From: Arsukibacterium indicum
Lineage (GTDB): Bacteria > Pseudomonadota > Gammaproteobacteria > Enterobacterales > Alteromonadaceae
Direction: 5' to 3'
Length of the DNA: 64,000 nt
Assembly (NCBI RefSeq): GCF_019100565.1
Contig: NZ_JAHRID010000001.1
Span: 372,001 to 436,000, forward strand
The stretch's first letter is position 1; each line of letters opens with the position of its first letter. The notes beneath the pieces are model-generated. The model made no database searches and was not told where the DNA came from. It worked only from the letters and a program-made list of their open reading frames with translations. The position numbers and the translations under genes were made by a program. Below, piece by piece: positions 10,642-19,223 of the stretch.

Positions 10642-10874
10642 CCGTAAAACTCCCGTTAAAGCCTTTTTTATCGTTAAAACACTGTGATGCACTAATGAAA
10701 AAACGTTGTGCCCGACAGCGAATTCCGTGTTTTCAGCCCATACCAGCTGTAATCAGGCGGCAAATACTAACAGAATTTCTGGTTTAAGACAGTTACTCTG
10801 TTCCTTTTCTTTTACGCCGCCACAATATTCTGCTAACCCCAAAAAACAGTATCGTGGGTACCCGACCAATATCA

Positions 10875-11765
10875 CTATTTAACCTCAGCAATATTACGCA
10901 GACAAGCTGCTACACTTTGCTGCCATGGAGGCAAACAAACCCCTGAGTGTTGAAGCAGTTGTTTGCTGCACAAAGCGCTGAATACCGGCCGCTTTGCTAT
11001 TGCAGGCCATTGTTTGCTTTGTACAGCACTAACGGTCAGATTGCTGTCAGTTAATATCGCAACTTCCTGCGCCAATTGATACCAGCTTGCCTGGCCCTGA
11101 CCAGCACAGTGCAACAATACAGGGTTGGCAAAACGCTCAGCAAAACCCGCCGCAGTAATCAGCTTCAGGCAAAGTGCAGCAAGCTCGCGGGCATAGGTAG
11201 GGCTGCCTATTTGGTCATTGACCACTTGCAAAGGTTTGCCCTGGCGAATTTGATTAACAATACTGCGAACAAAATTATGGCCAAATTCGCTATATAACCA
11301 GCTGGTCCGCAATATCAATCCGGCAGGAGCAATTTCAAGCATTGCCCGCTCACCGGCCAGCTTGCTGCTACCATATTGATTAAGGGGAGCCGGCTTGTCG
11401 GTCTCCATATATGGTTGGGTTTGCCCACCATTAAACACATAGTCAGTACTAAAGTGCAGCAGCGCCGCTCCATTGGCTTTTGCGTACAGGCTGAGCTCAG
11501 TGACTAACTGCTGGTTTAACCGCCACGCCTGCGCTGATTCTTGTTCAGCTTTGTCGACTGCAGTATAAGCACAGGCATTAATAATAACAGTTGGTGCATA
11601 CCGCTGCAGGCAATGCTGAAGTGCTATGCTATCAGTAACATCCAGTATCGGCCGGGAGATAAAATGAAAGATCTCACGGGTTGGTTGCGCAAGCATTGCC
11701 ACTTCAGCTTTTAAGGCTTGTCCAAGCTGGCCTGAAGCACCCAGAATCAGTACCCTGTTAGCCAT
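10875..11765 (-). CDS. rmlD: dTDP-4-dehydrorhamnose reductase RmlD/RfbD
   Basis: Last enzyme of dTDP-L-rhamnose synthesis, reducing dTDP-6-deoxy-L-lyxo-4-hexulose with NAD(P)H. Seen: the N-terminal LILGASGQLGQAL dinucleotide motif, NACAYTAVDKAE, HFSTDYVFNG and the YGSSKLAGE catalytic Tyr-Lys pair, then RTSWLYS. At 296 residues it has family length. It overlaps rmlC by 8 bp. A 180-230 bp gap separates it from the export gene, so rmlCD may end in or run through that gap. Confidence 0.95.
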   Translation of the reverse strand: MANRVLILGASGQLGQALKAEVAMLAQPTREIFHFISRPILDVTDSIALQHCLQRYAPTVIINACAYTAVDKAEQESAQAWRLNQQLVTELSLYAKANGAALLHFSTDYVFNGGQTQPYMETDKPAPLNQYGSSKLAGERAMLEIAPAGLILRTSWLYSEFGHNFVRSIVNQIRQGKPLQVVNDQIGSPTYARELAALCLKLITAAGFAERFANPVLLHCAGQGQASWYQLAQEVAILTDSNLTVSAVQSKQWPAIAKRPVFSALCSKQLLQHSGVCLPPWQQSVAACLRNIAEVK

Positions 11766-12333
11766 CAGCGTGATCTTCGAACGTAAAATGCCGCGGAAGT
11801 TCGCTCAATACTGGTTGTTGCTGGTCTTTCTTAGATAGTAACAATTGCTCTTTAGGTAGTAACCAATCAATAGCCAGAACCGGGTCAGCATAATTTAAAC
11901 CACAATCGGCCGCCGGGTGATAATAGTTATCGACTTTGTATTGCAGTAACGCCTGTGCAGTTAGTGTCAGATAACCATGCGCAAAACCACGGGGGATAAA
12001 AAGCTGCTGCGGTTTGTCAGCAGAGAGCTTGGTGGCCAGATGCTGTCCAAATGTGGGGCTGCCATGACGAATATCTACAATAATATCCAACACTGTGCCC
12101 TGTATTACTCTAACCAGTTTACTTTGGGCAAATGGCGGCCTCTGATAGTGCAAGCCGCGCAGCACCCCAAACGCAGACAGAGCCTCGTTGTCCTGAACAA
12201 ACCCTGCAGCAAAACCAACGGCGGCATTTAGCTCTTCTTGCTGATAGGTTTCTGCAAAATAGCCACGCTCGTCATGGTGATGTTTAATTTCCAGCAGTAA
12301 AGCACCCGCCAAGGCCAATTTATTTACTTTCAT
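11758..12333 (-). CDS. rmlC: dTDP-4-dehydrorhamnose 3,5-epimerase RmlC/RfbC
   Basis: Cupin-fold epimerase acting on dTDP-4-keto-6-deoxyglucose. Seen: HHDERGYFAETYQQEE, FVQDNEALSAFGVLRGLHYQ with the substrate-binding segment, VRVIQGTVLDIIVDIR and IPRGFAHGYLTL. Its 191 residues match the family. It is the first gene after the terminator at about 12394-12440, so it needs its own promoter in the 60 bp upstream; none is obvious by eye. Confidence 0.95.
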   Translation of the reverse strand: MKVNKLALAGALLLEIKHHHDERGYFAETYQQEELNAAVGFAAGFVQDNEALSAFGVLRGLHYQRPPFAQSKLVRVIQGTVLDIIVDIRHGSPTFGQHLATKLSADKPQQLFIPRGFAHGYLTLTAQALLQYKVDNYYHPAADCGLNYADPVLAIDWLLPKEQLLLSKKDQQQPVLSELPRHFTFEDHADG

Positions 12334-12393
12334 TCAATGATAACCTGCAAGCTGATACTCAGGCGATAACACATTAACCTGACTTATCTTACC

Positions 12394-12440
12394 AAATAAA
12401 AAAGGAGCAGAGAGATTTAAAACCATTCTGCTCCTTCTTT
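12394..12440 (-). terminator. Rho-independent terminator after the tviB-like gene
   Basis: On the minus strand a 10-bp perfect stem AAGGAGCAGA/TCTGCTCCTT (arms 12402-12411 and 12427-12436) is followed by a T-rich run. It lies just past the stop of the tviB-like dehydrogenase and before rmlC. It should end the wecB-tviC-tviB transcript. A weaker T run on the plus side could allow some activity in that direction. Confidence 0.85.
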
Positions 12441-12450
12441 TAATGCATGC

Positions 12451-13728
12451 TTACAGCCTTAAGTCTGCGTCACCTGCCGGTAGCAAATATTTAAGGTCAT
12501 AAATAATGTGTTCTGGCTTCGCAAGAGCCTTGATACCACTGGTGCCCATATCACGAAACTGTTTATGAGCAACCGCCAGGATAATGGCATCGTAACTGCC
12601 ATTGGCCGGATGTTTAACCGGTGTAATACCGTATTCGTGTTCGGCCTCTTTAGCATCGACCCAGGGATCGTACACGTCTGCTGTAACGCCGTATTCTTTC
12701 AGCTCACTGACAATATCAATCACTTTAGTATTACGGATATCCGGGCAGTTTTCTTTAAAGGTCAGGCCCATTAACAGCACTTTGGCACCGGCGACATGAA
12801 TGCGCTTTTTCACCATGGCTTTAACCAGTTCGCTGACCACATAACGGCCCATACTGTCGTTAATCCGCCGCCCGGCCAGAATAACTTCAGGGTGGTAACC
12901 AATTGATTGCGCTTTATGGGTTAAATAGTAAGGATCAACACCGATACAATGTCCGCCCACTAAACCTGGCCGAAACGGTAGGAAGTTCCACTTGGTTCCG
13001 GCTGCCAGCAACACTTCTTCAGTATCAATGCCCAGTTTATTAAAGATAACTGCCAGTTCATTTATTAACGCAATATTTAAATCACGCTGGGTGTTTTCAA
13101 TCACTTTGGCGGCTTCCGCTACCCGGATACTGCTGGCCTGATAGGTGCCTGCGGTAATAATACTGGCATACAAGGCATCAACTGTGGCGGCAATAGCAGG
13201 TGTTGAGCCCGACGTAACTTTTTTAATGGTGGTAACCCGGTGCTCTTTGTCACCCGGATTAATCCGCTCCGGGCTGTAGCCGGCATAGAAATCGACGTTG
13301 TATTTCAGGCCGCTCACCCGCTCAATCACCGGAATACAATCTTCTTCAGTAGCGCCGGGGTATACCGTCGATTCGTATATAACAATGTCGCCCGGCGTAA
13401 TCACCTTGCCAAGAGTTTCAGAGGCTTTAATTAATGGGGTTAAATCAGGCCGGCGATGCTCATCTATTGGTGTGGGTACAGTTACAATATAAATATTGGC
13501 GGCTTTTAAATCATCAAGCTGATGACTGAACTGCAGTTTAGCTGCGCTGGCAAGCTCCTCACTGCTGACTTCCAGTGTATGGTCAGTGCCGCTTTTTAAC
13601 TCACTTACCCGGGCCTGGTTTATATCAAAGCCCAGGGTCTGGTAGTGCTTACCAAACTCGACTGCCAATGGCAGGCCAACGTAACCTAAGCCAATAATGG
13701 CCAGTTTTGCATCTGTTAAAGCTGTCAT
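12451..13728 (-). CDS. tviB: Nucleotide sugar dehydrogenase, TviB/WbpO-like (UDP-N-acetylhexosamine 6-dehydrogenase)
   Basis: NAD-dependent four-electron dehydrogenase that oxidises C6 of a UDP-N-acetylhexosamine to the uronic acid. Seen: the N-terminal [12 protein letters not shown] motif, [30 protein letters not shown] and the active-site [12 protein letters not shown] (Cys261 counted from the chosen start). The C-terminal domain shows [17 protein letters not shown]. The ATG at 13728 is chosen for its AAAGGAT site; a TTG upstream would overlap the epimerase. By pairing with the tviC-like gene, the likely product route is UDP-GlcNAc to UDP-GlcNAcA and UDP-GalNAcA. Action on UDP-ManNAc from WecB is an alternative. 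Confidence 0.88.
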   Translation of the reverse strand: MTALTDAKLAIIGLGYVGLPLAVEFGKHYQTLGFDINQARVSELKSGTDHTLEVSSEELASAAKLQFSHQLDDLKAANIYIVTVPTPIDEHRRPDLTPLIKASETLGKVITPGDIVIYESTVYPGATEEDCIPVIERVSGLKYNVDFYAGYSPERINPGDKEHRVTTIKKVTSGSTPAIAATVDALYASIITAGTYQASSIRVAEAAKVIENTQRDLNIALINELAVIFNKLGIDTEEVLLAAGTKWNFLPFRPGLVGGHCIGVDPYYLTHKAQSIGYHPEVILAGRRINDSMGRYVVSELVKAMVKKRIHVAGAKVLLMGLTFKENCPDIRNTKVIDIVSELKEYGVTADVYDPWVDAKEAEHEYGITPVKHPANGSYDAIILAVAHKQFRDMGTSGIKALAKPEHIIYDLKYLLPAGDADLRL

Positions 13729-13744
13729 ATGTATCCTTTTGCCA

Positions 13745-14776
13745 TTATTGGGCTGGCTGGGCAATATACCAGGGCATCGCTACTGCAATACCTTCGTTAA
13801 TAGTGTGGCTGGGCAAATAGCCAAGCATCAGCCGCGCTTTACTGACATCAGCTTGTGAGTGCCGGACATCGCCCGGCCTGAAATCAGCATATTCGGGGCA
13901 ATGCGGGTAAGCAATGCCATTGCTGGCTAGTGCTGTCTGAATAGCGCGAAATAATTCGTTCAGGGTAGTTCTGTCACCTACTGCCACATTAAACACTTCA
14001 CTTTGCTCAATGTCTGCCAGCGCCGCACGCAAGTTAGCCTGCACTGCGTTATCGACAAAGCAGAAATCGCGACTGGTTTCGCCATCGCCGTTTATTACTA
14101 CTTTATCTCCGGCAATCATCGCGGCGGTCCACTTAGGGATCACTGCAGCATAGGCGCCGTTCGGGTCCTGCCTTGGGCCAAATACATTAAAATAGCGCAG
14201 GCCGATACTGTGAAAACCATAGCTGCGGCTGAATACATCGGCGTAAAGCTCGTTAACATACTTGGTAATTGCGTAAGGGGATAATGGCTTGCCAATATTG
14301 GCTTCCACCTTAGGTAATGCCGGGTGGTCGCCATAAGTAGAACTAGACGCGGCATAAACAAAACGCTTAACACCTTCATCACGTGCTGCCACCAGCATAT
14401 TTAAAAAACCGCTGATATTCACTTCATTAGTGGTTACAGGATCGGCCAGGGAACGTGGTACTGACCCCAGTGCTGCCTGATGCAGCACATAATCGGCACC
14501 TGTTACTGCCCGAGCGCAATGCTCAGGGTTACGAATATCACCCTCGATAAAATTAAAGCGCTGCCACTGCTCTGGACTTACCAGGTTCTTTACTTCATCT
14601 AAATTACGCTGATGGCCGGTGGCAAAATTATCCAGGCCGGTAACCTGCTGGTCCGCCGCAAGTAACGCCTGTAGCAGATTCGAGCCAATAAAACCGGCAC
14701 AGCCGGTAATCAGCCAGCGCCGGCCGGGTGCAGCGCCATTATTCGTGGAATCAGCGATAATCTGACTAAAATCCAT
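13745..14776 (-). CDS. tviC: UDP-N-acetylglucosamine(-uronic acid) 4-epimerase, TviC/WbpP-like
   Basis: Extended SDR epimerase of 343 residues. An N-terminal extension ([15 protein letters not shown]) precedes [20 protein letters not shown], as in WbpP/TviC. Also seen: [21 protein letters not shown], the catalytic YAITKYVNE and [19 protein letters not shown]. By family it interconverts the Glc and Gal configuration of N-acetylated UDP-sugars or their uronic acids. Its stop lies 16 bp before the tviB-like ATG, forming a tight pair. Confidence 0.88.
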   Translation of the reverse strand: MDFSQIIADSTNNGAAPGRRWLITGCAGFIGSNLLQALLAADQQVTGLDNFATGHQRNLDEVKNLVSPEQWQRFNFIEGDIRNPEHCARAVTGADYVLHQAALGSVPRSLADPVTTNEVNISGFLNMLVAARDEGVKRFVYAASSSTYGDHPALPKVEANIGKPLSPYAITKYVNELYADVFSRSYGFHSIGLRYFNVFGPRQDPNGAYAAVIPKWTAAMIAGDKVVINGDGETSRDFCFVDNAVQANLRAALADIEQSEVFNVAVGDRTTLNELFRAIQTALASNGIAYPHCPEYADFRPGDVRHSQADVSKARLMLGYLPSHTINEGIAVAMPWYIAQPAQ

Positions 14777-14880
14777 GTATTTATGTCCTTAATATAACAC
14801 TAACATCTTGGCTGGTGTCTTGGTCCAAATGTTCACGGCGTGCAGCATAACATGGCCAATCAATCGATTTAAACATCTGT

Positions 14881-16023
14881 TTATTCCCTGTTACCTGCGC
14901 CAAGCTGCTGTTTAATCGCAGTGACAATACGCTCGCAGGCTTTACCATCGCCATAAGGGTTATGGGCAAAGCTCATGCTTTGATAGTATTCGCTGTCGGT
15001 TAATAGCCGGCTCACCTGCTCGACAATTTTTTGCCGGTCAGTACCGACCAGCTTCACCGTACCAGCACTTACTGCTTCTGGTCGTTCCGTGGTATCCCGC
15101 ATAACCAGCACTGGTTTACCCAGCGATGGCGCCTCTTCCTGAATACCACCCGAATCAGTTAGTACCAGGGTGGCATTGCTCATTAAGTAAACAAATGGCA
15201 GATAATCCTGAGGCGGAATCAGATGCACATTTGATACATCGCTTAGTAACCGGTAAACCGGCTCGCGCACATTGGGGTTTAAATGCACCGGATAAACGAT
15301 ATCGCAGTCAGAAAACGCTTTGGCGATATCTGCCAGCGCAGCACAAATTTGTTCAAAGCCGCCGCCAAAACTTTCTCGACGATGGCCGGTAACCAGAATT
15401 AACCGCCGGCCATGCTGACCGAAGGGAAACTGCTTAGCAAAAGCACTGTTAAGTTTATCGTCCCGGCCTATTTTACTGACAACCTGCAACAAGGCATCAA
15501 TAACGGTATTGCCGGTAACCACAATACTGGTGGCGGCAACGTTTTCGGCCAACAGATTAGCAGCTGATGTGTCGGTAGGGGCAAAATGCAAGCGGGTAAT
15601 AGCACCGGTTAGTTTGCGGTTTGCTTCTTCCGGCCATGGGCTGTAAATATTACCGGTACGCAGCCCGGCCTCGACATGCCCGACGGCAATCTTTTCATAG
15701 TAGCAGGCTAGTGCCGCTGCAAAGGTTGTACTGGTATCACCGTGCACCAGTACGATATCAGGTTTAAAGTCGCGTAGCACCGGCTTAATTTTCAATAAAA
15801 TGCTGGTGGTGACATCGTACAAGTCCTGGCCGGATTTCATTATGGCCAGATCGTACTCTGGCTCTATCTGGAATAAACTTAGCACCTGATCCAGCATTTC
15901 CCGATGCTGCCCGGTTACACACACCCGGCTGTCAATTTCGCTATCGTCTTTTAATAAGTTAACCAGCGGTGCCATTTTTATCGCTTCGGGGCGGGTTCCG
16001 AATACGCTGAGTACTTTAATCAT
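14881..16023 (-). CDS. wecB: UDP-N-acetylglucosamine 2-epimerase (non-hydrolysing), WecB-type
   Basis: Converts UDP-GlcNAc to UDP-ManNAc. Seen: the N-terminal [69 protein letters not shown] and [29 protein letters not shown]. At 380 residues it is full length. It begins 27 bp after mlaA on the same strand with no terminator between them. A 104-bp gap separates it from tviC, where nothing clear is seen. Confidence 0.95.
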   Translation of the reverse strand: MIKVLSVFGTRPEAIKMAPLVNLLKDDSEIDSRVCVTGQHREMLDQVLSLFQIEPEYDLAIMKSGQDLYDVTTSILLKIKPVLRDFKPDIVLVHGDTSTTFAAALACYYEKIAVGHVEAGLRTGNIYSPWPEEANRKLTGAITRLHFAPTDTSAANLLAENVAATSIVVTGNTVIDALLQVVSKIGRDDKLNSAFAKQFPFGQHGRRLILVTGHRRESFGGGFEQICAALADIAKAFSDCDIVYPVHLNPNVREPVYRLLSDVSNVHLIPPQDYLPFVYLMSNATLVLTDSGGIQEEAPSLGKPVLVMRDTTERPEAVSAGTVKLVGTDRQKIVEQVSRLLTDSEYYQSMSFAHNPYGDGKACERIVTAIKQQLGAGNRE

Positions 16024-16050
16024 AATAATCCTTAGACAACATCCTGTTGA

Positions 16051-16914
16051 TCATTGAAACTCGTCCAGATAGTCCAGCAGCTCGTCATCCAGTTCTTCTT
16101 CTTCAGGCTGCGGTGGATTACCGTCGTATATTTTAAATTCCTGCCGCTGATAATACGACTCTTTGACAAAAGAATAAGGGTCAAGTGAGTCTTCCAGCAT
16201 TTGCTCAACATTCATCAGCTGCTCGCGGCTGTCCAGCGCATCAATTGCAAACCGGGTTAGCGTTAAAGGGGTGTTAAGTAAGCCCAGAGGGAAGTATAAG
16301 CCATCAACAATACCTCCGGCGGTTCCGCGAACGGTTGTAGGCCCTCTGGCTGGGATCATCAGAAAGGCGCCATCGCCAACCCCCCAAACCGCTAAGGTCT
16401 GGTTAAAATCTTCTTCTGCCTCAGCCAGCCCTATTTTGGCCGCAACATCGAACAGCCCGAAAATACCAACGGTAGAGTTAACCAGAAAACGTCCGGCACT
16501 TACAGCGGCACGGCTGGGTTTGCCCTGCAGTAAACCATTGAGAAAGCTGGCGGGTTCTCCCAGGTTCTCAACGACGTTAATTAATCCGCGGCGGGCAGGT
16601 TTGGGCACAACGGTCATATAGCCAACGGTGGCTGGTCGCAACAGATATTTGTCGAGGATATCGTAGTTAAAATCCCATAACGGCCGGTTTATCCGCTCGA
16701 GTGGGTCGCGCGGATCGACATACGCCGGCGTGACTGGCGCTGCGGCTTCAGCCGCTTCCACATATTCGTTGTCGCCGGTCTGTTGCTCTGCAGGGGTGAC
16801 AGTTTGCGCCAACGTTGACTCTGCGCCAGGCCTGCTGGCACAACCGGCAATGAACAAGGTAACGGTCAGGGTCAGCATTAGTGGTAAGCGATGCTTAAAA
16901 ATATTCAAAGCCAT
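16051..16914 (-). CDS. mlaA: Phospholipid-retention lipoprotein MlaA (VacJ)
   Basis: Outer membrane lipoprotein of the Mla system, which removes mislocated phospholipids from the outer leaflet. Seen: a lipoprotein signal with lipobox IAGC near residue 25, then DPLERINRPLWDFNYDILDKYLLRP, the ENLGEPASFLNGLLQG region and FGLFDVAAKIGL. It ends in an acidic tail (PEEEELDDELLDYLDEF). The gene starts one base after the ccmI stop, so it is transcribed with the ccm cluster even though its function is unrelated. Confidence 0.93.
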   Translation of the reverse strand: MALNIFKHRLPLMLTLTVTLFIAGCASRPGAESTLAQTVTPAEQQTGDNEYVEAAEAAAPVTPAYVDPRDPLERINRPLWDFNYDILDKYLLRPATVGYMTVVPKPARRGLINVVENLGEPASFLNGLLQGKPSRAAVSAGRFLVNSTVGIFGLFDVAAKIGLAEAEEDFNQTLAVWGVGDGAFLMIPARGPTTVRGTAGGIVDGLYFPLGLLNTPLTLTRFAIDALDSREQLMNVEQMLEDSLDPYSFVKESYYQRQEFKIYDGNPPQPEEEELDDELLDYLDEFQ

Positions 16915-16915
16915 G

Positions 16916-18121
16916 TCAGGGTTCCAGAGTCAGCGTAACGCTGATTTTTGCATCGTTAAAAGTAAGAATTTCCGATTCTACCTGCAGGTCGCCAGGCATT
17001 TGTTCCACCGTACCTGCTTGCGACATCCGCGCTACTACCACTACCTGCTCGGCCTGGTTCAGGTTCCAGTCTGGCTGCATCGCCATATTCTCATTCAGCA
17101 GTAATTCCACTTCACCACTCGGTAGTGGGATCCGCTGCACGGCCAGTGGTAACTTTGGCCCATCGACCGCGCGGGCAAATAAAAATAAACTGGCTTGCGG
17201 ATTTTCAGCCGACAATTCAGGTGCGACTGTCAGCCGCACCCTGATTTGCCGGCCAATGCTGTCGGTATTGTCCACCCCCAGCTCACTAAGTTTACCTAAT
17301 ACCAGCGGGTAACGGGGATCTGTTGACTCAAGTTGCTCAGCCAGTAAGCTCCAGGCTTTTATTGCCTCTGCAGTATCGCCTTTTTCGTGAGCAATTAACG
17401 CCATCAGCGACATGGCATCCAGATTACCAGGCTCTGTTAATAAGATCCTGGCGACTGCCCGCCCTGCTCTGGCAAGGTTTTCATCGCCGCCTACCACTAT
17501 TAATGCCTGGGCGAAATTAAGCAACAATGGGATCCGGTTCGGGCTTAGTTTAAGTGATTTTTCAAAAGCCTCTACGGCATCTTCCATTAACCCCTGCGAC
17601 ATCCAGATCCGGCCCAATAGCATCCAGGCAATAGCATCGTCGCCCTCCTCTGCCAGTTTAGTGCGCAGCGCCAGCGCAAATAAGCGGGTTTCGTGCTCGG
17701 AGAGCGGCTCGCCCTCTCCCAGCAAAGCGCGCTCACCGTAGCTTGCCAGTTCAGCTCTGGCTTGCTGCCAGTCGGCCAGCTCGCTGTAGTGACCGTTAAA
17801 CCGGTATATTGCAGCCACGGCGACTATTACAAATATTATCAAGCCCAGATGCCAACCAAACTGCCGCTCTGGCTGACGGTAGCTGATGGCATCCTGCTGT
17901 TGCTGATTAAATTGCTGCTTTAACTCTGCAGCTGCACTGGCAAAATCCTGCTCGGCCAGCTCACCACTGTCACGCGCCAGCGCCAACAATTGCAAACGTT
18001 CTTCAAATAGTTGCAATGGCGTCTGATTATTGACAGCACTGGCTTTGCGGGGCCAGCTGATAACAATGATGGTTAAGGCCAGCATCATCAATGCGGCTAG
18101 CAACAACGGCCATAACATCAT
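16916..18121 (-). CDS. ccmI: Cytochrome c maturation protein CcmI (CycH-like, TPR)
   Basis: Apocytochrome c chaperone of the System I pathway. Seen: an N-terminal membrane segment, a cytoplasmic region with heptad-like acidic residues (QLFEERLQLLALARDSGELAEQDFASA), a second membrane segment (HLGLIIFVIVAVAAIYRF) and a periplasmic TPR region with ALRTKLAEEGDDAIAWMLLGRIWMSQG. The last ~130 residues form an extra C-terminal domain. It overlaps ccmH by 4 bp (ATGA). Confidence 0.9.
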   Translation of the reverse strand: MMLWPLLLAALMMLALTIIVISWPRKASAVNNQTPLQLFEERLQLLALARDSGELAEQDFASAAAELKQQFNQQQQDAISYRQPERQFGWHLGLIIFVIVAVAAIYRFNGHYSELADWQQARAELASYGERALLGEGEPLSEHETRLFALALRTKLAEEGDDAIAWMLLGRIWMSQGLMEDAVEAFEKSLKLSPNRIPLLLNFAQALIVVGGDENLARAGRAVARILLTEPGNLDAMSLMALIAHEKGDTAEAIKAWSLLAEQLESTDPRYPLVLGKLSELGVDNTDSIGRQIRVRLTVAPELSAENPQASLFLFARAVDGPKLPLAVQRIPLPSGEVELLLNENMAMQPDWNLNQAEQVVVVARMSQAGTVEQMPGDLQVESEILTFNDAKISVTLTLEP

Positions 18122-18639
18122 TTCTTACTCCGGTATTGTTCAATCAGTTTATCCAGCTCAGCGTCCAGTGTCGCTGCTTGCGCCGTGTCGGTAGACAGCT
18201 CGTCATGTTCTGCTGCCTGCTCAGCACCCTGTTGGCGGCGCCGGCGCAGCTGTATGCCGAGCAGCATAAGCAACATAAACAGCGGGGCCAGCCACAACAG
18301 CAGCGTGTAACGATTAACGGGCGGCTGATAATGGACAAAGTTACCATAACGGTTAATCATGTAATCCAACACCTGATCACGATTATCACCCTGCATAATC
18401 ATGTCATAAGTTTTCTGGCGCATATCTACTGCCACCACCGCATTCGAGTCGGCAATATTTTGGTTCTGACATTGCGGACAACGTAATTCGGACGTCAGTT
18501 CAAGGTATAAACGGCGCTGAGTTTCATTATCAAACTGCAGTACTTCTTCTGTTGCCTGCAGTGGCAGGCTTAGCAGCAGTAAGGTCATTGCAGCATATAG
18601 CGTTTTCATGACAACGTTATTTTTAAAAAATTTGTTCAT
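18118..18639 (-). CDS. ccmH: Cytochrome c maturation thiol protein CcmH (CycL/NrfF-like)
   Basis: Membrane-anchored periplasmic thioredoxin-like protein that reduces or holds the apocytochrome CXXCH motif. Seen: a signal/anchor segment, the redox motif LRCPQCQNQNIADSNA, the RYGNFVHYQPP region, one C-terminal membrane segment and a short basic cytoplasmic tail. This is the short, one-domain form, consistent with a separate ccmI. The start overlaps the ccmG stop by 4 bp. Confidence 0.93.
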   Translation of the reverse strand: MNKFFKNNVVMKTLYAAMTLLLLSLPLQATEEVLQFDNETQRRLYLELTSELRCPQCQNQNIADSNAVVAVDMRQKTYDMIMQGDNRDQVLDYMINRYGNFVHYQPPVNRYTLLLWLAPLFMLLMLLGIQLRRRRQQGAEQAAEHDELSTDTAQAATLDAELDKLIEQYRSKK

Positions 18640-19223
18640 GACGAACCGCCGTCAAGTTGACGCCATTGCTGATAAAGCGGCGCCAGTTTATTGCGCCAAA
18701 CCTGTGGGTTGATATCACCAATATGATGAGCACGCACAATACCTTCGCTATCGATAATAAAGGTTTCCGGCGCGCCACTTACGCCTAAATCCAGCGACAA
18801 ACTGCGATCAGCATCCAGAATATTAAACTGGTAGGGGTTGCCGCGCTGTTGTAATTTGTTACTGACATCAGCTTGCAGTGCTGCTAGATCGAAGCTTTCG
18901 CCAAGCAGCGGATCAACCGGCAGCACATAATATAAGCCAATAATTTTAACGCCTTGCTCGCGCAGCTGTGTCATATAACTGAGTTCAGCGTTACAGGTCG
19001 GACACCAGGTGCCCCAGACATTCAGTAGAAACGTTTCGCCCTTTAATTGCTCTGGCTGCCAGCGCAGAGCCGGGTTCATTAAATCAGGCAGATTAAATGC
19101 CGGTAGCGGTTTATCGGTCGTGGCCGATTCCCGCTCCATTGGATTGGAAAAAAGGCCGCTTAGTAAAAACAGGGCTAACGCCAGAAACAGCACCAGCGGT
19201 ACATAAAACAGCAACTTACGCAT
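18636..19223 (-). CDS. ccmG: Thiol:disulfide interchange protein CcmG/DsbE
   Basis: Membrane-tethered periplasmic thioredoxin that works with CcmH in System I cytochrome c maturation. Seen: the anchor MRKLLFYVPLVLFLALALFL, the active site VWGTWCPTCNAEL and GVSGAPETFIID with the cis-proline. The start at 19223 gives the standard anchor and an 8-bp overlap with ccmF (ATGCGTAA); the frame stays open upstream inside ccmF, but that extension looks like ccmF shadow. Confidence 0.94.
   Translation of the reverse strand: MRKLLFYVPLVLFLALALFLLSGLFSNPMERESATTDKPLPAFNLPDLMNPALRWQPEQLKGETFLLNVWGTWCPTCNAELSYMTQLREQGVKIIGLYYVLPVDPLLGESFDLAALQADVSNKLQQRGNPYQFNILDADRSLSLDLGVSGAPETFIIDSEGIVRAHHIGDINPQVWRNKLAPLYQQWRQLDGGSS

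Noticed and set aside
10809..10821. Possible ops/JUMPstart element upstream of the SLBB gene (minus strand GGCGGCGTAAAAG)
   Set aside because: Only the GGCGG part matches GGCGGTAG; the conserved TAG and the rest of JUMPstart are missing.
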